A stretch of DNA of 64,000 bases, taken from NCBI GenBank assembly GCA_946187775.1, contig CAMHSI010000002.1, forward strand, positions 18,537 through 82,536, written 5' to 3'. A model generated the notes under the pieces. That model ran no database searches and had not been told where the DNA came from. It worked only from the letters and a program-made list of their open reading frames with translations. Position numbers and translations under genes: made by a program. Origin of the DNA: an uncultured Clostridia bacterium. GTDB lineage: Bacteria; Bacillota; Clostridia; Christensenellales; Aristaeellaceae. This document shows, in pieces, positions 62,124 to 64,000 of the stretch; the stretch's first letter is position 1, and every line of letters starts with the position of its first letter.

Positions 62124-62935
62124 TCTCCGATCCCCTCTCCGTCCGTGCCTTCGGATTCTCCGGTGTCCTGCGCCGGCTGCATCCACAGCCACTCCTGTAC
62201 TTCCCTGTCCGCGTATACCGCTCCCGGAACTTCGGCGTGCTTCAATTCCAGTTCCACATGCGTGGCGTCCACTCCCGCCTGCTCCAGCTTTTCCATAAAA
62301 TTGATCACCGTCGCGGGGCTGACGGCCTCATCCCGCCGCGCCGTGTATGCCCGTACCTCCACGCCCTCAAAGGCTTCCTCATGGATCCTCAGGTAATGGA
62401 CCCTTCCGCACAGGCTCATCAGCCGGGTATACCTGCCCGGGGTGGATGCCGCCACGTCCCACACATACACCCCGCCCAGGCTGAAGCCGGTCAGGGCAAC
62501 GCGGGTTTCGTCAACCTGGTATTCCTCAATCACCCGTTCCACAATATTGTTCACGGATCCGATGGCCATGGACCAGTCGTCGTCAAAGCCCCCGGGAAGC
62601 TGCGGCACGAGGATCAGTGCCTGGGGATCCTGGATCGTTCCGTCATTGATCATCGCGGTAAATTTCTCGTGTGTCAGAGCCTGGTTGCTGCATCCGTGTG
62701 TGCTGTGCAGGTACACAACCAGCGGCATTCCCGGCTCCGTTTTCTCCGGAAAATAAATCCAGTACCACATATACGGGCTGGTGAGCTTCCCTCCGTAGGG
62801 CTGCTCAAATCTTTCCCATCCTTCCGCCCGGCTGCCGCGCGCAGGAATCAGCAGCAGCAAGGCCGCCAGGAAAAGGGCCATGCCGAAAACCCGTACCGTT
62901 CCTTCTCCCCGGGTTCGGTATCCCGTCACACCCAT
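62120..62935 (-). CDS. Exported alpha/beta-hydrolase esterase
   Basis: A 271-residue exported serine hydrolase. The hydrophobic segment FGMALFLAALLLLIPA, ending near SRAEG, is the signal. The nucleophile elbow is GFSLGG. The likely Asp and His are in TARRDEAVS and LKHAEVPG. PLVVYLHSTHGCSN carries the oxyanion-hole region. The class resembles feruloyl/acetyl-xylan-type and depolymerase-like esterases; substrate unknown. It is coupled to the deacetylase gene and follows the LRR-protein gene by 25 bases, suggesting a shared role in trimming acyl and acetyl groups on a surface polysaccharide. Confidence 0.82.
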   Translation of the reverse strand: MGVTGYRTRGEGTVRVFGMALFLAALLLLIPARGSRAEGWERFEQPYGGKLTSPYMWYWIYFPEKTEPGMPLVVYLHSTHGCSNQALTHEKFTAMINDGTIQDPQALILVPQLPGGFDDDWSMAIGSVNNIVERVIEEYQVDETRVALTGFSLGGVYVWDVAASTPGRYTRLMSLCGRVHYLRIHEEAFEGVEVRAYTARRDEAVSPATVINFMEKLEQAGVDATHVELELKHAEVPGAVYADREVQEWLWMQPAQDTGESEGTDGEGIGE

Positions 62936-62960
62936 ACGCCGTATACTCCCCTTCCCGCTT

Positions 62961-64000
62961 TTATTTCTCCGGTACCGGCTGGTCGAAAGGAATCCACGTG
63001 TGATTCTTCAGGCACCAGATATAATGGTCGTAGCGCTCATGCTCCCGCCATCCGTCGGATGTGGCGTGCTTCGCGTTGAACTTGATGTCCGTCCCGGGGT
63101 GCTCCTTCGTGAACGCTTCCTGTTGCTCCCCGGAAATCCCGTCCATGTGGGTTCCCCAGAATCTCTCCAGGGCTTTCATGCCCGAGAGGGGCTCCAGGTC
63201 CTGCACCTTTTTGCAGTAGGAAAGGTTCAGGTCCAGCATTTCCGTGCAGTTTGCCAGCGGGGAAACGTCCCCCAGCGGCACGCTGAAAAGCTCCAGGTAT
63301 TTCAGGTGCTTCATCGTCCCGAGGATTCCGATGTCCTCTATGGGGTTATCTCCCAGGATCAGCAGCTCCAGGTCCGGAAAATACTGCAGGAAATCCAGGG
63401 AGGTGATGGCGTTGTGGCCCAGGTCCAGCGCCTTCAGGCCCGGGGCGTACCGCAGCACCTCCAGGTCCTCCGAGGTAATCCGCACCAGCTTCTTGTTGGT
63501 GGGATCGTTGAAGGAGGAATAGGCGGTGTCCGTTGTGCGCAGGGCGTGTCCGGAATTCAGCCGGATCATCCATACAAATTCGATTTCCGGATATTTTTCC
63601 ACCAGGGAAATCATTACCTTGTTGGCGGGATAATTGCGTCCGGCCACATCGATCTTCTGTACCCCGGGCACAATCGCAATCAGCTGTTCAAGCTCTTCCT
63701 CCGTGATTTTGTAGGACATGGACCGCAGGTTCAGCTCCGTATCCCTGTCCGTAATCACCGTATCCTGCCATGTGGTTTCAAAGTGAAGCACGGCGTTCTC
63801 CGGCATCCGCAGTTTGATCGTGTACAGCTCCGACGGCCGCATCCGCACTTTTCCCAGGTCCAGCTCCTCCGGCCTGTGCTCATCCACATAAGCCAGCGCC
63901 TTGTTCACGTTGTTCAGCACGGGCTGCTCCGCTCCCGCGGCGCCCGCGCAGCATATTGTCACCGCTGCAATCAGCCATCCGGCCAGCCGTCTTCCTGCCC
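62961..64000 (-). CDS. Exported leucine-rich-repeat protein, 5'-truncated by window edge
   Basis: At least 346 residues are visible; the frame stays open to the end of the window, so the true start is outside. The first visible residues (RRLAGWLIAAVTICCAGAAG) look like a signal peptide core. A middle section of leucine-rich repeats follows (LKALDLGHNAITSLDFLQYF, DLELLILGDNPIEDI, LKYLELFSVPLGDVS, MLDLNLSYCKKVQDLEPL), then a Trp/His-rich C-terminus. A role in binding proteins or glycans at the surface is likely. It leads an operon with the esterase and deacetylase. Confidence 0.85.
   Translation of the reverse strand, partial: AGRRLAGWLIAAVTICCAGAAGAEQPVLNNVNKALAYVDEHRPEELDLGKVRMRPSELYTIKLRMPENAVLHFETTWQDTVITDRDTELNLRSMSYKITEEELEQLIAIVPGVQKIDVAGRNYPANKVMISLVEKYPEIEFVWMIRLNSGHALRTTDTAYSSFNDPTNKKLVRITSEDLEVLRYAPGLKALDLGHNAITSLDFLQYFPDLELLILGDNPIEDIGILGTMKHLKYLELFSVPLGDVSPLANCTEMLDLNLSYCKKVQDLEPLSGMKALERFWGTHMDGISGEQQEAFTKEHPGTDIKFNAKHATSDGWREHERYDHYIWCLKNHTWIPFDQPVPEK

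Overview
The window reads as chromosomal DNA of a GC-rich (about 60%) low-GC-phylum relative: a Gram-positive, anaerobic clostridial bacterium. The evidence is the gene content (IreB/UPF0297, DegV, CBS-type family II pyrophosphatase, HflX with the clostridial N-terminal extension, indolepyruvate:ferredoxin oxidoreductase, Lpl-type sugar ABC permeases), strong GGAGG ribosome binding sites and sigma-A promoters, many with an extended -10. The complete pectin/galacturonate pathway and arylacetate enzymes fit a gut or rumen plant-fibre fermenter, perhaps of the Christensenellales/Aristaeellaceae type. That placement is inference. No rRNA, tRNA, CRISPR, phage or insertion sequence was seen, and no gene-free stretch exceeds 300 bases.

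Layout. 0-12 kb: an autoregulated LacI-type regulator, tex, an iorA-iorB-paaK arylacetate operon (+), then gyrB-gyrA (-). 12-36.7 kb: a large pectin utilisation locus. On the minus strand, starting at 35.8 kb, run uxaB-uxaA-eda-kdgK-uxaC-GH28-kduI-kduD, then, behind a second promoter, an oligosaccharide ABC transporter (two Lpl-type permeases, a very large binding protein, two different ATPases) interleaved with five uncharacterised small membrane proteins and a GH105 hydrolase. A pectin methylesterase/diguanylate cyclase operon and a divergent GH4 glycosidase sit at its far end, and a divergent GntR/FCD (UxuR-like) regulator at its head with a matched pair of candidate operators. None of the pectin enzymes has a signal peptide, so import is followed by cytoplasmic demethylation, hydrolysis and conversion to KDG, KDPG, then pyruvate and glyceraldehyde 3-phosphate.

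36.8-45.4 kb: two translationally coupled COG0523 metallochaperone-type GTPases (one with an extreme His/Asp tract, one fused to a TIGR03943/DUF1980-like domain), DegV, pyrophosphatase, galE, a secreted CHAP protein, an Lgt-like membrane protein and a secreted phosphodiester glycosidase. 45.6-49.1 kb: a 1089-residue adenylation-ACP-alpha-oxoamine synthase fusion with a 45-residue membrane protein behind it. 49.2-58.2 kb: mnmG overlapping a secreted multi-Ig protein, then an rsmA-dut-(GNAT::manA fusion)-hflX-ireB run. 58.4-64 kb: a second phosphodiester glycosidase plus Lgt-like pair with a DUF6273 protein, then a convergent surface-protein operon (LRR protein, esterase, polysaccharide deacetylase).

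The best candidates for undescribed biology are the twice-occurring pair of Lgt-superfamily protein lacking the catalytic His and phosphodiester glycosidase, the one-protein aminoketone synthase, and the COG0523/DUF1980 GTPase pair.
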